Position numbers and translations under genes: made by a program
Source: Allobosea robiniae
GTDB taxonomy: Bacteria; Pseudomonadota; Alphaproteobacteria; Rhizobiales; Beijerinckiaceae
NCBI RefSeq assembly: GCF_900102525.1
Contig: NZ_FNBZ01000008.1
Coordinates: 186,001 to 250,000, forward strand
Length of the DNA: 64,000 bases
Direction: 5' to 3'
In this document: positions 50,741 through 61,845 of the stretch, piece by piece
Position numbering within the stretch: the stretch's first letter is position 1
Layout: every line of letters begins with the position of its first letter
The notes under the pieces: model-generated
Told to the model about the DNA's origin: nothing
The model's database searches: none
Seen by the model: only the letters and a program-made list of their open reading frames with translations

Positions 50741-51640
50741 TCATTTGCTGTAGGGGCCGAGCTCGCGCGCGTAGCGCTCGACCAGCTTCAGGCCGAATTC
50801 GGTCGGCCGCAGCGCCGGGCCGCGATCATGGATCTGGATGTCGGCGCGTGCGCCGAAGATGCGCTTGCCATAGCAGAGCAGCGTCTCGATCGACTGCATG
50901 ATGAAGGTGATCGCCGGCAAAACCTCGCGATAGGCGGCATCCGCCCCCGCCTCGTCGCCGGCCTTGTAGCGGTTATAGGCGCGCAGTGCGTAGTCGATCG
51001 TGTCCGGCGCCAGGATCATCCCGGCGCAGCCCGCGCGGAAATTGTCGATGAGCTCCAGCCCGCCCCGCCCGTTGAGAATCGGCAGGTGGCCTTCGGTCAC
51101 CGCGATCAGCCGCTCGATCTCCACGACCGAGCCCTCGCCCTTGATCAGGCTGATATTCGGATAGCGCCGCGTCAGCTCGCGGATATCCTCGGCCGACAGG
51201 CCGCGGCCCATATAGGCCGGAGCATTCTGGATCGCGACAGGGAGCGTCGTCGTCTCGGCGATGCGTCCGAAGAAACTGATATATTCGGCGGCGCCGAAGC
51301 TGCCGACCATCGGCGGCTGGAGAATCACCCAGTCGGCGCCGTTCTGCTCCGCGACCTTCACCAGCGCGACCTGCTCGGCCACCGAGGAGCCGAAGATCGT
51401 GAAGGCGAGCGGCTTCCTGCCCGCCACATCCTCCGCCATCCACTCCATCACGGTGCAGCGCTCGGTGAAGCTGAGCTTGGAGACTTCGGTCGCGAGCCCG
51501 AGCGCCGCCATGCCCTGCACGTCGAGATCGAGGCTGATCTGCGCCTGCTTGCGCATCGCCGCCCGGTCGAGCCGCTCGTGCTCGTCGAACAGAGCGAAGA
51601 CGATCGAATGGATACCCGGAAACGGCGGCTTGAATGACAT
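50741..51640 (-). CDS. Dihydrodipicolinate synthase family protein
   Basis: A 299-residue TIM-barrel lyase/aldolase of the DapA/NanA superfamily. The Schiff-base lysine is in [10 protein letters not shown] and the partner tyrosine in NAPAYMG, so the enzyme is probably active on a 2-oxo-acid aldol. The GTT-type DapA pyruvate motif and YNVP are altered (IQNAPAYMG), so the true lysine enzyme is unlikely. The ATG at 51640 begins the conserved part; a longer frame adds 28 unrelated residues. It lies between tuf copy 2 and tRNA-Trp. Confidence 0.85.
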   Translation of the reverse strand: MSFKPPFPGIHSIVFALFDEHERLDRAAMRKQAQISLDLDVQGMAALGLATEVSKLSFTERCTVMEWMAEDVAGRKPLAFTIFGSSVAEQVALVKVAEQNGADWVILQPPMVGSFGAAEYISFFGRIAETTTLPVAIQNAPAYMGRGLSAEDIRELTRRYPNISLIKGEGSVVEIERLIAVTEGHLPILNGRGGLELIDNFRAGCAGMILAPDTIDYALRAYNRYKAGDEAGADAAYREVLPAITFIMQSIETLLCYGKRIFGARADIQIHDRGPALRPTEFGLKLVERYARELGPYSK

Positions 51641-51774
51641 GGGCTGGCTCCTCCGCGACGGGAGCGGCTGGCCCGCTCTCTCCCAGCCATTGAGAGCACG
51701 GAACGGCAAGCCCGCGCAGCCCAAGCGGCTGGAGCCGCCCTTGCGTGCAAGGCATGGGCGCGACCAGACAGAAG

Positions 51775-51808
51775 CAAAAGAAAAAGGGCGGTGTCGCCAC
51801 CGCCCTTT
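51775..51808 (-). terminator. Terminator after tuf copy 2
   Basis: On the minus strand AAAGGGCGGTG, a GCGA tetraloop and CACCGCCCTTT form a perfect 11-bp stem followed by TTCTTTTG. It lies 25 bases beyond the tuf stop. Confidence 0.92.
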
Positions 51809-51833
51809 CCCAAATCACTTTGCGTGCAATCGA

Positions 51834-53024
<1,191 letters not shown>

Positions 53025-53072
53025 GACACCCTTGTCCTCGAAGGCGGCCCTTCGGGCCCAGAAACGGGGGTC

Positions 53073-53101
53073 GCATTAGGGGTTTTTGAGCGGGGATGCA
53101 A
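53073..53101 (-). promoter_or_regulatory. Candidate promoter of tuf copy 2
   Basis: Minus strand TTGCAT (53101-53096), 17-base spacer, TAATGC (53078-53073), giving a leader of about 45 bases before the ATG at 53024. Confidence 0.55.
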
Positions 53102-53124
53102 GGCGGTAGCGTCAGAGCCCGATA

Positions 53125-54399
53125 TCAGCTCCCAAACACCCGCCGGTAGCGCTTCACGGCTTGCGGATCGCCGGAGACCTTCTCGGGATTGTCAGAGAGC
53201 TTCACCGCGGGCCTGCCGTTCGCCCTGGTGACCTTGCAGACCAGCGAGATCGGATCGAGCGCGCGCGAGCCATCCGGCGAGCAGCCGACGAGATCGTTGG
53301 TGAGGTCGGTACCCCAGCCGAAGGCCATGCGGACCTTGCCGTCGAAATGATGGTAGACGCGCTCGATCGCCTCGACATCGAGCCCGTCGGAGAAGACCAG
53401 CATCTTGTCGCGCGGGTCGCGCCCGCGCTCGCGCCACCAGGCCATGATGGTCTCGCCGGCCGGGATCGGCGGTGCGCTGTCGGGGCGGAAGCCGGTCCAT
53501 TCGGCGACCCAGTCCGGCGCATGCCGCAGGAAGCTCTGCGAGCCGAAGGCGTCCGGCAGCGCGATCAAGAGGTTGCCGCCATAGACCTGGCGCCACTCGT
53601 CGAGCACGCGATAGGGCGCGCCCAGCAATTCCTCATCCGTTTCGGCCAGCGCTGCCAGCACCATCGGCAATTCATGGGCGTTGGTCCCGATCGCCTCGAG
53701 ATCGGCATCCATCGCCAGCAGCACGTTCGAGGTGCCGGTGAAGGCCGAGCCCAAGCCTTCCTTCAAGGCCTCGACGCACCAGCGCTGCCAGAGATGGCCA
53801 TGGCGGCGGCGCGTGCCGAAATCGGAGAGCTTGAGATTCGGCAGCTTCTGCAGCCGCTCGACCTTGTCCCACATCTTGGCCTTGGCGCGGGCATAGAGCA
53901 CGTCCAGCGAGAAACGCTTCTGGCCGACCATCACGCGCCGCGCCCTGAGCTCGTTGATGATCGCCAGCGCCGGCACCTCCCACATCGTCGTGTGGGTCCA
54001 GGGCCCCTCGAAATGCAGTTCGTACTGACCGTCGACCTTGCGCAGATCGTATTCAGGCAACTGGAACTCGGCGAGCCAGCCCATGAACTCCGGCGAGAAC
54101 ATCTGGGTCTTGCCGTAGAAGCTGTTGCCGGACAGCCAGATCAGCTCGTTCTTGGTGAAGCGCAGCGAGCGGGCATGGTCGAGCTGCGCCCTGAGCTCGC
54201 CCTCGTCGACGATGTCGCCGAGGCGGATATGCTTGGAGCGGTTGATCAGGGAGAAGGTGACCTGCACCTCCGGGTGGAAAGCCCGGATCATCTGCAGCAT
54301 CAGCAGCTTGTAGAAATCGGTGTCGAGCAGGCTGCGGATGATCGGGTCGAGCCGCCAGCCGTGGTTATAGGTCCGCGTCGCGATGTCGGTGAAGATCAT
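53125..54399 (-). CDS. pncB: Nicotinate phosphoribosyltransferase
   Basis: A 424-residue enzyme converting nicotinate, PRPP and ATP to nicotinate mononucleotide, the salvage entry to NAD. It contains the substrate-binding [15 protein letters not shown] near residue 24, the FGTRRRH segment, the FTGTSN loop and the late [10 protein letters not shown] phosphate-binding region. Its length is close to bacterial PncB. It lies 101 bases upstream of tuf copy 2 and 68 bases after the TRAP permease gene. Confidence 0.94.
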   Translation of the reverse strand: MIFTDIATRTYNHGWRLDPIIRSLLDTDFYKLLMLQMIRAFHPEVQVTFSLINRSKHIRLGDIVDEGELRAQLDHARSLRFTKNELIWLSGNSFYGKTQMFSPEFMGWLAEFQLPEYDLRKVDGQYELHFEGPWTHTTMWEVPALAIINELRARRVMVGQKRFSLDVLYARAKAKMWDKVERLQKLPNLKLSDFGTRRRHGHLWQRWCVEALKEGLGSAFTGTSNVLLAMDADLEAIGTNAHELPMVLAALAETDEELLGAPYRVLDEWRQVYGGNLLIALPDAFGSQSFLRHAPDWVAEWTGFRPDSAPPIPAGETIMAWWRERGRDPRDKMLVFSDGLDVEAIERVYHHFDGKVRMAFGWGTDLTNDLVGCSPDGSRALDPISLVCKVTRANGRPAVKLSDNPEKVSGDPQAVKRYRRVFGS

Positions 54400-54467
54400 A
54401 TCGAAATCCGGGCCGGCTCACGGCGTAGGCGGTGGAACGGCGCGGGCGCCGGGCGAAGGAAGGCGCA

Positions 54468-56318
54468 TCAGAACAGCGCCTTGAGCCCCGGCGCAAGCGC
54501 GGGCCACGCAGCCATGCCCAGCGACAGCACCATGAGGGCGGCCAGCAGCACACCAAGCAGCGGCAGCACCGCCCGGAAAACCGCTCCCGCCGGTACCCTC
54601 ATGATGCCACTGACGACATAGACGAGAATGCCCAGCGGCGGCGTCAACCCATGGATCATCAGGTTGACGACCAGCACCACGCCGAACTGGATCGGATCGA
54701 GCCCCGCTGCCACCGCGACCGGCAGGAGCAGCGGCGCCAGCAGCAGGATCGCCGCGCCGATATCGAGGAAGAGCCCGGCGACCAGCAGCACGAGATTGGC
54801 GAGCAGCATCACCGCATAGGGACCGGCACCGAACGCGGTGACGAGCCCGGCCATCTGCTCGGAGACCCGGTCGACCGCGAGCAGGAAGGCGAAAGGCGCG
54901 GAAGCGCCGATCAGCAAGCCGATCGCCGCAGCCTCGGTCGCCGATTTCCGTAGGGCCGCCAGCACGCCATGCGCGTTCAGGCTGCGCAGCGCGAGGCAGG
55001 CGATCACGGCATAGGCGACAGCGAGCGCCGAGGCCTCCGTCACCGTCACCACGCCAAAGCGGATGCCGACGACCACGACGATGCCGAGCCCGATGGCGGG
55101 AATGGCGCCGATCAGCGCCCTGCCCCGCTCGGCCGCGCTGGCCTTCGGCGCGGCATCGACGACGCCACGAACGCTGAGATGGATGCCGATCGCGAGCGCC
55201 AGCGCCAAGACACCGCCGGCGACGAAACCGCCGACCAATAGCGAGCCGACCGAGAGATTGGTCGCGCTCGCCAGGATCAGGAAGGCGATCGAGGGCGGGA
55301 TGATGTTGTCGAGCATCGAGACGCCCGCGACGATCGCCGCCGCATTGGCCGGCGGATAACCCCGCGCCACCAGTGTCGGCGCCATCACCTTGGCCCCGAA
55401 GGCGGCATTGGCTACCGAAGAGCCGGAGGCGCCGGAGAACAGCACGCTCGCGACCAGAGCGGTCTGCGCCAGCCCCGCCCGCCAATGTCCGACCAGCGTC
55501 GCGGAGAAGCGGATCAGCCGCTCGGCCAGCCCGCCCGCGGTCAGGAGTTCGCCGGCCAGCAGGAAGAAGGGAATCGCCAGCAGCAGGAACTTGCCGACGC
55601 CGCCGACCATCGTCTGCACGATCGCCGGCTCCGGCATCAGCCCGCCGAACGGCCCCGTCAGCGAGACGCCGGCCAGCAGCGCAAAGGGCAATGGCGCACC
55701 GAGCAGGAGCCCCGCCCCCGCGACCAGCGCAGCGACGAGGCTCGGCGTCGGAAAGAGATCGAAGGAGAGCTGCGCCAGCCCGTAGAAGCTGCCGCCGAGC
55801 GCGAGCGCCGCGAGCGCGCCGGCCCAGCCTCTCTCGATCCCGGCACGCAGGAACAACGCCAGCATCGTCAGCCCGCCGCCGCAGGCGAAGACGGCGAAGC
55901 GCAAGGATTCCGGCAGATCGAGCACGGTGGAATGCCCGCCGACGAGCGCGGCGACATTCGCCCCGCCGGCCGCCAGCACCAACGCGCCATGAAAGGCGAT
56001 CGCATCGGCGAGCACGGCGGCGAGCCTGCGCAGCAGCGCCGGCAACAGTCGCACCAGCACATCGAGCCGCATCGCCAGCGTTCCAGTGACCGCAAGCGGC
56101 GCGCCGACCGCGATCAGCGCCAGATGCAGCCAGATCGCGAGCTCGTCCGACCAGACGAAGCCACCACCGAAGAGATAACGCTGCAGGACGGCCGCCATGA
56201 CCACGAGGAACAGCGCCGCCAGGATCGCGGCGCCGGCGAGTTCCAGTGCCGTGCGGAAGGTCGCCTCGACCCGTTCCGGGAACGGCTTCCCGCGCGCTTG
56301 ATCGTCCGACTGGCTCAT
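54468..56318 (-). CDS. Fused TRAP transporter permease (DctQ-DctM)
   Basis: A 616-residue membrane protein. Residues about 25-170 match the small DctQ subunit (four helices, WSDELAIWLHLALIAVGAPL) and residues about 190-610 the large DctM subunit with the AFGAKVMAPTLVARGYPPAN region. A natural DctQM fusion like this forms the Na+-coupled permease of tripartite ATP-independent transporters, which take up organic anions. The periplasmic DctP receptor gene is not in the window, so the substrate is unknown. It diverges from glpD. Confidence 0.9.
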   Translation of the reverse strand: MSQSDDQARGKPFPERVEATFRTALELAGAAILAALFLVVMAAVLQRYLFGGGFVWSDELAIWLHLALIAVGAPLAVTGTLAMRLDVLVRLLPALLRRLAAVLADAIAFHGALVLAAGGANVAALVGGHSTVLDLPESLRFAVFACGGGLTMLALFLRAGIERGWAGALAALALGGSFYGLAQLSFDLFPTPSLVAALVAGAGLLLGAPLPFALLAGVSLTGPFGGLMPEPAIVQTMVGGVGKFLLLAIPFFLLAGELLTAGGLAERLIRFSATLVGHWRAGLAQTALVASVLFSGASGSSVANAAFGAKVMAPTLVARGYPPANAAAIVAGVSMLDNIIPPSIAFLILASATNLSVGSLLVGGFVAGGVLALALAIGIHLSVRGVVDAAPKASAAERGRALIGAIPAIGLGIVVVVGIRFGVVTVTEASALAVAYAVIACLALRSLNAHGVLAALRKSATEAAAIGLLIGASAPFAFLLAVDRVSEQMAGLVTAFGAGPYAVMLLANLVLLVAGLFLDIGAAILLLAPLLLPVAVAAGLDPIQFGVVLVVNLMIHGLTPPLGILVYVVSGIMRVPAGAVFRAVLPLLGVLLAALMVLSLGMAAWPALAPGLKALF

Positions 56319-56381
56319 CCTGCCGCTATGCCCTGCCCGGATGCCCTGTTCCGGCCTCGCGCCCGTCGCGTCAAGCCACTC

Positions 56382-56406
56382 GAATTGACATCATCCCTGA
56401 ATTGAC
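56382..56406. promoter_or_regulatory. Direct repeat GAATTGAC in glpD/TRAP region
   Basis: GAATTGAC occurs at 56382-56389 and 56399-56406, 17 bases apart, in the divergent promoter region. It could be an operator for a GlpR-like or TRAP regulator. The first copy also gives a TTGACA -35 hexamer. Confidence 0.3.
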
Positions 56407-56483
56407 CGCAGGAGCGGGCTTGTGGCGCCGCCCCAGCCGGGATTGGATGGCGTCCCCGATCAGCCTTTCCAGCCTTCCAGAAG

Positions 56484-58025
56484 ATGCGCATGGCTTCCGA
56501 AACGACCCCGCCCTTAGCCGGCTTCGGCACCGACCCCGCCACGCCTTACGACCTCGCCGTCATCGGTGGCGGCATCAATGGCTGCGGCATCGCCCGCGAT
56601 GCGGCCGGGCGCGGTGCCTCCCTCGTGCTGTTCGAGAAGGACGATCTCGCCAGCGCCACCTCCTCGCGCTCGACCAAGCTGATCCATGGCGGCCTGCGCT
56701 ATCTCGAGCACTACAAGTTCCGGCTGGTGCGCGAGGCGCTGATGGAGCGCGAGCGGCTCTGGGCCATCGCGCCGCATATCATCCGCCCGCTGCGCTTCGT
56801 GCTACCGCATCACAAGGGCCTGCGCCCGGCCTGGCTGCTCCGGCTCGGCCTGTTCCTCTACGACCATATCGGCGGCCGCAAGCTCCTGCCCGCGACGCGC
56901 ACGCTCGACCTCGCCCATGATGCGGTCGGCAAGCCGCTGAAGGACGACCAGGCCAAGGCCTTCGAATATTCCGATTGCTGGGTCGAGGATGCCCGCCTCG
57001 TCGTGCTGAACGCGATGGACGCCGCCGTGCGCGGCGCCGCGATCCACACCCGCACCCGCGTCACCGCTGCGCGGCGCGAGAACGGCCTCTGGCAACTTGA
57101 GACAGACGGCCCCGAAGGCCGGCAGACGATCTGGGCGCGCACGCTCGTCAACGCCGCCGGCCCCTGGGTCGGCGAGGTCCTGAACGGCGTCATCCACACC
57201 AATGCCAAGGCCGGCGTTCGCATGGTGCAGGGCAGCCATATCGTCGTGCCCCGGCTCTACGAGCACGACCGCTGCTACATCTTCCAGAACGCCGACGGGC
57301 GCATCATCTTCGCCATCCCCTACGAGCAGGATTTCACGCTGATCGGCACGACCGACCGCGACTATCACGGCGACCCCGCCGAAGTCGTCGCGACGCCGGA
57401 CGAGATCGCCTATCTCTGCGCCGCGGCGAGCGAGTATTTCCGCCAGCCCGTCACGCCGGAATCGGTGGTCTGGACCTATTCGGGCGTGCGCCCGCTCTAT
57501 GACGACGGCGCCTCCAAAGCGCAGGAGGCGACGCGCGATTACGTGCTGACGCTCGACGCGCCCGAAGGCGAGGCACCGCTGCTCTCCGTCTTCGGCGGCA
57601 AGATCACGACCTATCGTCGCCTCGCCGAGGCCGCGATCGCGAAGCTCGCGCCGCTCGCGCCCTGGGCCGCCCGCGCCGAATGGACGGTGACCGGCGCCCT
57701 GCCCGGCGGCGATTTCCCGGTTGGCAGTTTCGACAAGCTGGTCGGTGAGATCGCAGCCACCTATCCCTGGCTGGAACGCCGCAGCGCGACGCGGCTCGCC
57801 CGCGCCTACGGCACCCGCGCTCGCGACATCCTCGGCGACGCGAAGAGCCTCGCCAATCTCGGCCGGCATTTCGGTGCCGATCTCTACGAACGCGAGGTTC
57901 GCTATCTGATGAAGGCTGAATGGGCGCGCCGGGCGCAGGACGTGCTCTGGCGCCGCGGCAAGCTCGGCCTGCGACTGTCGAAAGCCGAGAGCGAGGCGCT
58001 CGACGACTTCATGCAGCAGGCCTGA
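56484..58025 (+). CDS. glpD: Aerobic glycerol-3-phosphate dehydrogenase
   Basis: A 513-residue FAD enzyme oxidising sn-glycerol-3-phosphate to dihydroxyacetone phosphate at the membrane and passing electrons to quinone. The FAD dinucleotide motif is AVIGGGINGCGIARDAAGRG (near residues 25-44), followed by SSRSTKLIHGGLRYLEHYKF. The C-terminal DAO-C domain is intact. The ATG at 56490 (MASETTPPL) is an alternative start with AGAAG six bases before it. It ends nine bases before the convergent tssH stop. Confidence 0.94.
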   Translation: MRMASETTPPLAGFGTDPATPYDLAVIGGGINGCGIARDAAGRGASLVLFEKDDLASATSSRSTKLIHGGLRYLEHYKFRLVREALMERERLWAIAPHIIRPLRFVLPHHKGLRPAWLLRLGLFLYDHIGGRKLLPATRTLDLAHDAVGKPLKDDQAKAFEYSDCWVEDARLVVLNAMDAAVRGAAIHTRTRVTAARRENGLWQLETDGPEGRQTIWARTLVNAAGPWVGEVLNGVIHTNAKAGVRMVQGSHIVVPRLYEHDRCYIFQNADGRIIFAIPYEQDFTLIGTTDRDYHGDPAEVVATPDEIAYLCAAASEYFRQPVTPESVVWTYSGVRPLYDDGASKAQEATRDYVLTLDAPEGEAPLLSVFGGKITTYRRLAEAAIAKLAPLAPWAARAEWTVTGALPGGDFPVGSFDKLVGEIAATYPWLERRSATRLARAYGTRARDILGDAKSLANLGRHFGADLYEREVRYLMKAEWARRAQDVLWRRGKLGLRLSKAESEALDDFMQQA

Positions 58026-58033
58026 GCGTCAGC

Positions 58034-60769
58034 TCACGCCACCTGATAGGCGAACTGGCCCTCCTCGACCGAGACCTTCGCCTCGGTCAGCGGCTTCTTC
58101 TCCAGTTGCAGGTTGAGGATCGCCCGCGAGAGCGCCGGCAGCATCGAGTTGGTGATGATGTTGTCGATCATGCGCCCGCCCGAATCCGGATCGTTGCACT
58201 GCCCGACGATGTGCTCGACCACCGCGTCGTCATAGACGAAGGCCGCCTTGTGGTTCTCGCTGAGCCGCTTGCCGATGCGCCCGAGCTGGAGCCGCACGAT
58301 CCCGGCCAGCATATCCGAGGACAGCGGGTAATAGGGGATGGTCACGAGCCGCCCGATCAGCGCCGGGGGGAAGACTTTGAGCAGCGCCGGACGCAGGCTC
58401 ACCGCCATCGCCTCCGGATCGGGCTTTGCCGCGCCGTTCGCCGACATGCTCATGATCTCGTCGGTGCCGACATTCGAAGTCAGGATGATCAGCGTGTTCT
58501 TGAAGTCGATGCGCCGGCCGGTGCCGTCCTCCATCTGGCCCTTGTCGAAGACCTGGAAGAACAGCTCATGCACATCGGGATGCGCCTTCTCGACCTCGTC
58601 GAGCAGCACCACCGAATAAGGCTTGCGCCTGACAGCCTCAGTCAGGCGCCCGCCCTCGCCATAGCCGACATAGCCGGGAGGCGCGCCCTTGAGCGTCGAG
58701 ACGGTATGCGCCTCCTGGAACTCGCTCATGTTGATGGTGATGACGTTCTGTTCGCCGCCATAGAGCGATTCCGCGAGCGCCAGCGCCGTCTCGGTCTTGC
58801 CGACGCCCGAGGGGCCACAGAGCATGAACACGCCGATCGGCTTGTTGGGATTGTCGAGCCTGGCGCGGTTGGTCTCGATGCGCTTGGCGATCATGCCGAT
58901 GCCGTGGCCCTGCCCGACGACGCGCTTGTTCAGCGTCTCCGCGAGGTTGAGCACGGTCTCAATCTCGTCCTTGACCATCCGGCCGACCGGGATGCCGGTC
59001 CAGTCCGAGACGACCGAGGCCACCGACTGCTCGTCGACATGGGCATAGATCATCCGGTTGGCCGGATCGATCTCGCCGAGCATCGCGAATTTGGCGTTGA
59101 GGACCGCGCGGGCATCCTCGGGACCGGCTGCCGTCTCCGGAGCGGGAGCCTCCCCTTCGGCCGGTGCAGGCGCGACATTCTCATTCGCCTCGTGCTGGGC
59201 GGCGTTAGCCTGCGCCTCGCCGCCCGGCGCCTTTTCGCCGAGCTTGGCACGCAGCGCCTTGATCTCCTCGACGATGGCGAGCTCGCCCGCCCAGGCGCCT
59301 TCGAGTGCCGCAAGCTTCTCCTGCTTCTCCGCCATCTCCCCCGCGATCTCACTGAGCCGCTTGGTGGCATCGGTGCCCAGATCGGCATCCGCCGTCAGCG
59401 CGGCCTTCTCCTGCTCCAGCGAGGAAATCGCGACGCGCGCATCCTCGATCGCGGCCGGCGTTGCGTTCTGGCTGATGGCGACGCGGGCGCAGGCGGTATC
59501 GAGCAGGCTCACCGCCTTGTCGGGGAGCTGGCGGGCCGGGATGTAGCGCGAGGAGAGCGAGACCGCCGCAACGATGGCCGCGTCCGAGATGCGGACCTTG
59601 TGGTGCTTTTCCATCGGGCCGATCAGGCCGCGCAGCATCGTGCAGCAGCGCGCCACGTCGGGTTCGTCGACCTGCACCGGCTGGAAGCGCCGGGTCAGCG
59701 CCGGATCCTTCTCGAAATACTGGCGATATTCCGACCATGTCGTCGCGGCGATCGTGCGCAGCGTGCCGCGCGCCAGCGCCGGCTTCAGCAGGTTCGCAGC
59801 ATCGCCCGTGCCGGCCTGCCCACCGGCGCCGATCAGAGTATGCGCCTCGTCGATGAACAGGATCACCGGCGTCGGCGAGGACTGCACCTCGTCGATCACC
59901 GAGCGCAGCCGCTGCTCGAACTCGCCCTTCATCGAGGCACCGGCCTGCATCAGGCCGATATCGAGCGCGCAGACGCGCACGCCCTTGAGCGGCGGCGGCA
60001 CGTCGCCCGCCGCGACGCGCTGGGCGAAGCCCTCGGCGATGGCGGTCTTGCCGACGCCGGCCTCGCCCGTGAGGATCGGGTTGTTCTGGCGCCGGCGCAT
60101 CAGCACGTCGATGACCTGCCGGATTTCGTCGTCGCGGCCGAGGATCGGGTCCATCGTGCCGGAGCGGGCCTTGACGGTGAGGTCCTGCGAGAAGCGGTCG
60201 AGCGCGGTCGTGCCCTTCGCCCCCTCGGCCTGCTCGGCGCCGGGCGTTCCCGCCGCGCGCAGGCCCGAACCGTCCATCGGCCGCAGGTTCTCTTCTTCCG
60301 AGCTTTCCCATATCTTGCCGTAGCCTGCGGCCAGCTCCTCGACCGGGATCTTGGAGAACTCCTTGGAAAGGCCCGTCAGCACGCGGCGCAATTCGGTCGA
60401 TTTCAACGCCGCGACCAGAAGATGGCCGGTCCTGATCTGCGTCTCGCCGAAGAACAAGGTGGCGTAATGCCAGCCACGGTCGAGGATATCGACGATGTGG
60501 TTGGCGATGCCCGGCATCTCCGTCTCGTTGCGGCGGAAGCCCTCGACCACGCTGCCGAGCTCCATCAACATCCTGGCGCGGTCCAGCTTGTAGTGATCGG
60601 CGGTCAGGGTCAGGTCGTTGCTGGTGCCCTGCAGGATCTGGAGCAGCCAATGCGCCAGCTCGACATTGCGGTTGCCCGCCCCCTTCGCCTGCCGGAGCGC
60701 CTGCAGGAAGGTGTCGTAGCCGACCCGGTTGAGCTTGCCTGTGACGGCTTCGAGGCTGATATCGGCCAT
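58034..60769 (-). CDS. tssH: Type VI secretion ATPase TssH (ClpV)
   Basis: A 911-residue AAA+ unfoldase that disassembles the contracted T6SS sheath. The N-domain is followed by AAA-1 with Walker A GEAGVGKT at 235-242 and Walker B ILFIDEAH at 303-310, then AAA-2 with GPSGVGKT at 652-659 and VVLLDEVEKAH at 720-730. Between the middle coiled coil and the second AAA there is an Ala/Pro/Glu-rich insert (about 512-552, APAPAEGEAPAPETAAGPED) not usual for ClpV. The ATG at 60769 is set by MADISLEAVTG. It follows tssG in transcription order. Confidence 0.95.
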   Translation of the reverse strand: MADISLEAVTGKLNRVGYDTFLQALRQAKGAGNRNVELAHWLLQILQGTSNDLTLTADHYKLDRARMLMELGSVVEGFRRNETEMPGIANHIVDILDRGWHYATLFFGETQIRTGHLLVAALKSTELRRVLTGLSKEFSKIPVEELAAGYGKIWESSEEENLRPMDGSGLRAAGTPGAEQAEGAKGTTALDRFSQDLTVKARSGTMDPILGRDDEIRQVIDVLMRRRQNNPILTGEAGVGKTAIAEGFAQRVAAGDVPPPLKGVRVCALDIGLMQAGASMKGEFEQRLRSVIDEVQSSPTPVILFIDEAHTLIGAGGQAGTGDAANLLKPALARGTLRTIAATTWSEYRQYFEKDPALTRRFQPVQVDEPDVARCCTMLRGLIGPMEKHHKVRISDAAIVAAVSLSSRYIPARQLPDKAVSLLDTACARVAISQNATPAAIEDARVAISSLEQEKAALTADADLGTDATKRLSEIAGEMAEKQEKLAALEGAWAGELAIVEEIKALRAKLGEKAPGGEAQANAAQHEANENVAPAPAEGEAPAPETAAGPEDARAVLNAKFAMLGEIDPANRMIYAHVDEQSVASVVSDWTGIPVGRMVKDEIETVLNLAETLNKRVVGQGHGIGMIAKRIETNRARLDNPNKPIGVFMLCGPSGVGKTETALALAESLYGGEQNVITINMSEFQEAHTVSTLKGAPPGYVGYGEGGRLTEAVRRKPYSVVLLDEVEKAHPDVHELFFQVFDKGQMEDGTGRRIDFKNTLIILTSNVGTDEIMSMSANGAAKPDPEAMAVSLRPALLKVFPPALIGRLVTIPYYPLSSDMLAGIVRLQLGRIGKRLSENHKAAFVYDDAVVEHIVGQCNDPDSGGRMIDNIITNSMLPALSRAILNLQLEKKPLTEAKVSVEEGQFAYQVA

Positions 60770-60780
60770 GATCGTCCCCT

Positions 60781-61845
60781 TCAATGTCCGGTGGCGGCAG
60801 TGCGGCTTCGTTTCAGGCGCAGGCTTTCGGCGGGATGGAAGCGGGCGTCGCGGCGCAGGGCGCCCTCCTCGACATCCCAGTTCGGTGCCATCCAGCTCGT
60901 CCAGCCGAGATGGCCGGACTGGCCGAGCCGGACCGGCTTGACCTCGCCGACCGGCAAGGCGAGCTCGACATCCCATTCGAACTGCTCGCCGAGATGGAAG
61001 AACACTACATCCGCCAGGGGCTCGCAGCGGTCGCCGTTCGGCAGGAAGCGCTCGAACTGTTGGAGGTCGGCAGCGATGATCTTGACCCGGAACTTGTCCT
61101 CGACGCTGTAGACGCTGCCGCCAAGCAGCGCGTCGCTGCCGAGCGAGCAATGCGAGCCGCCGAGCCGCGTCCGGTCGGCCGGGTCGAAGACCAGCCACAT
61201 GCCGGTGAACTGCTCGATCTCGACTTCCGTTTTGAACAAGCCGGCCAGAAAGCGCCGCAGCCGCGAGGCCGATTTCGCCTGCGCGCCGATCAGCCCGGCA
61301 TGGGCGAGCTTTTCGGCATCGGGCACGCTGTCGCGCTTGAGATAGGGCTTCGAGCCCATCCCGATCATGCTGCCGATATAGGCGGCGAACCGGTCGAGAT
61401 CGGGCCGGTCATGCTGGGCTATCGGGCGTGAATCGGCCCAGGCGCGATAGAAGAGCTGCAGGAAGCGGTGGTTGAAGATGTCGAGGAAGCGTGGGAAGGC
61501 GTCGTCGCGCACCAGCGTCCAGTGGTAGCTTTCCTCGGTCGTCGCCAGCGGCAACGGCCCTTGCGGTCCGAGCAGGCCGAGGAACTTGACGAAGAGCCGC
61601 AGCCGCCCCTGCCCATCGCGACCAGCCTCGGCCAGGCTCGATGCCGGGAAGTCGAGATAAGGCTGCTCGCCCAGCGCGACATATTCGTCGCGCCGCGAGG
61701 CGACGTCGCCCACGCGCGGCCGGTCGGGAAAGCTGCGCTCCAGCCGGCGCATCACCGCGTAGAAATCGAAGCGCCAGGGCTCGGCCTCGAGCTGCACCTG
61801 GTAGTTCGGCGCCTTTTCCAGCGGGGTGGCGGCGTCCTCGCTCAC
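60781..61845 (-). CDS. tssG: Type VI secretion baseplate protein TssG
   Basis: A 354-residue TssG. Visible family parts are YQVQLEAEPWRFDFYAVMRR near the N-terminus and the GSKPYLKRDSVPDAEKLAHA region mid-protein. TssG joins TssF, TssE and TssK in the baseplate wedge. The start is GTG at 61845, overlapping the tssF stop (GTGA), with GAGG eight bases upstream, implying coupled translation. It lies 11 bases before tssH. Confidence 0.92.
   Translation of the reverse strand: MSEDAATPLEKAPNYQVQLEAEPWRFDFYAVMRRLERSFPDRPRVGDVASRRDEYVALGEQPYLDFPASSLAEAGRDGQGRLRLFVKFLGLLGPQGPLPLATTEESYHWTLVRDDAFPRFLDIFNHRFLQLFYRAWADSRPIAQHDRPDLDRFAAYIGSMIGMGSKPYLKRDSVPDAEKLAHAGLIGAQAKSASRLRRFLAGLFKTEVEIEQFTGMWLVFDPADRTRLGGSHCSLGSDALLGGSVYSVEDKFRVKIIAADLQQFERFLPNGDRCEPLADVVFFHLGEQFEWDVELALPVGEVKPVRLGQSGHLGWTSWMAPNWDVEEGALRRDARFHPAESLRLKRSRTAATGH

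Noticed and set aside
50741..51640. Lysine biosynthesis gene dapA
   Set aside because: The catalytic lysine and tyrosine are present but the usual DapA motif context is altered, so only a family-level name is justified.
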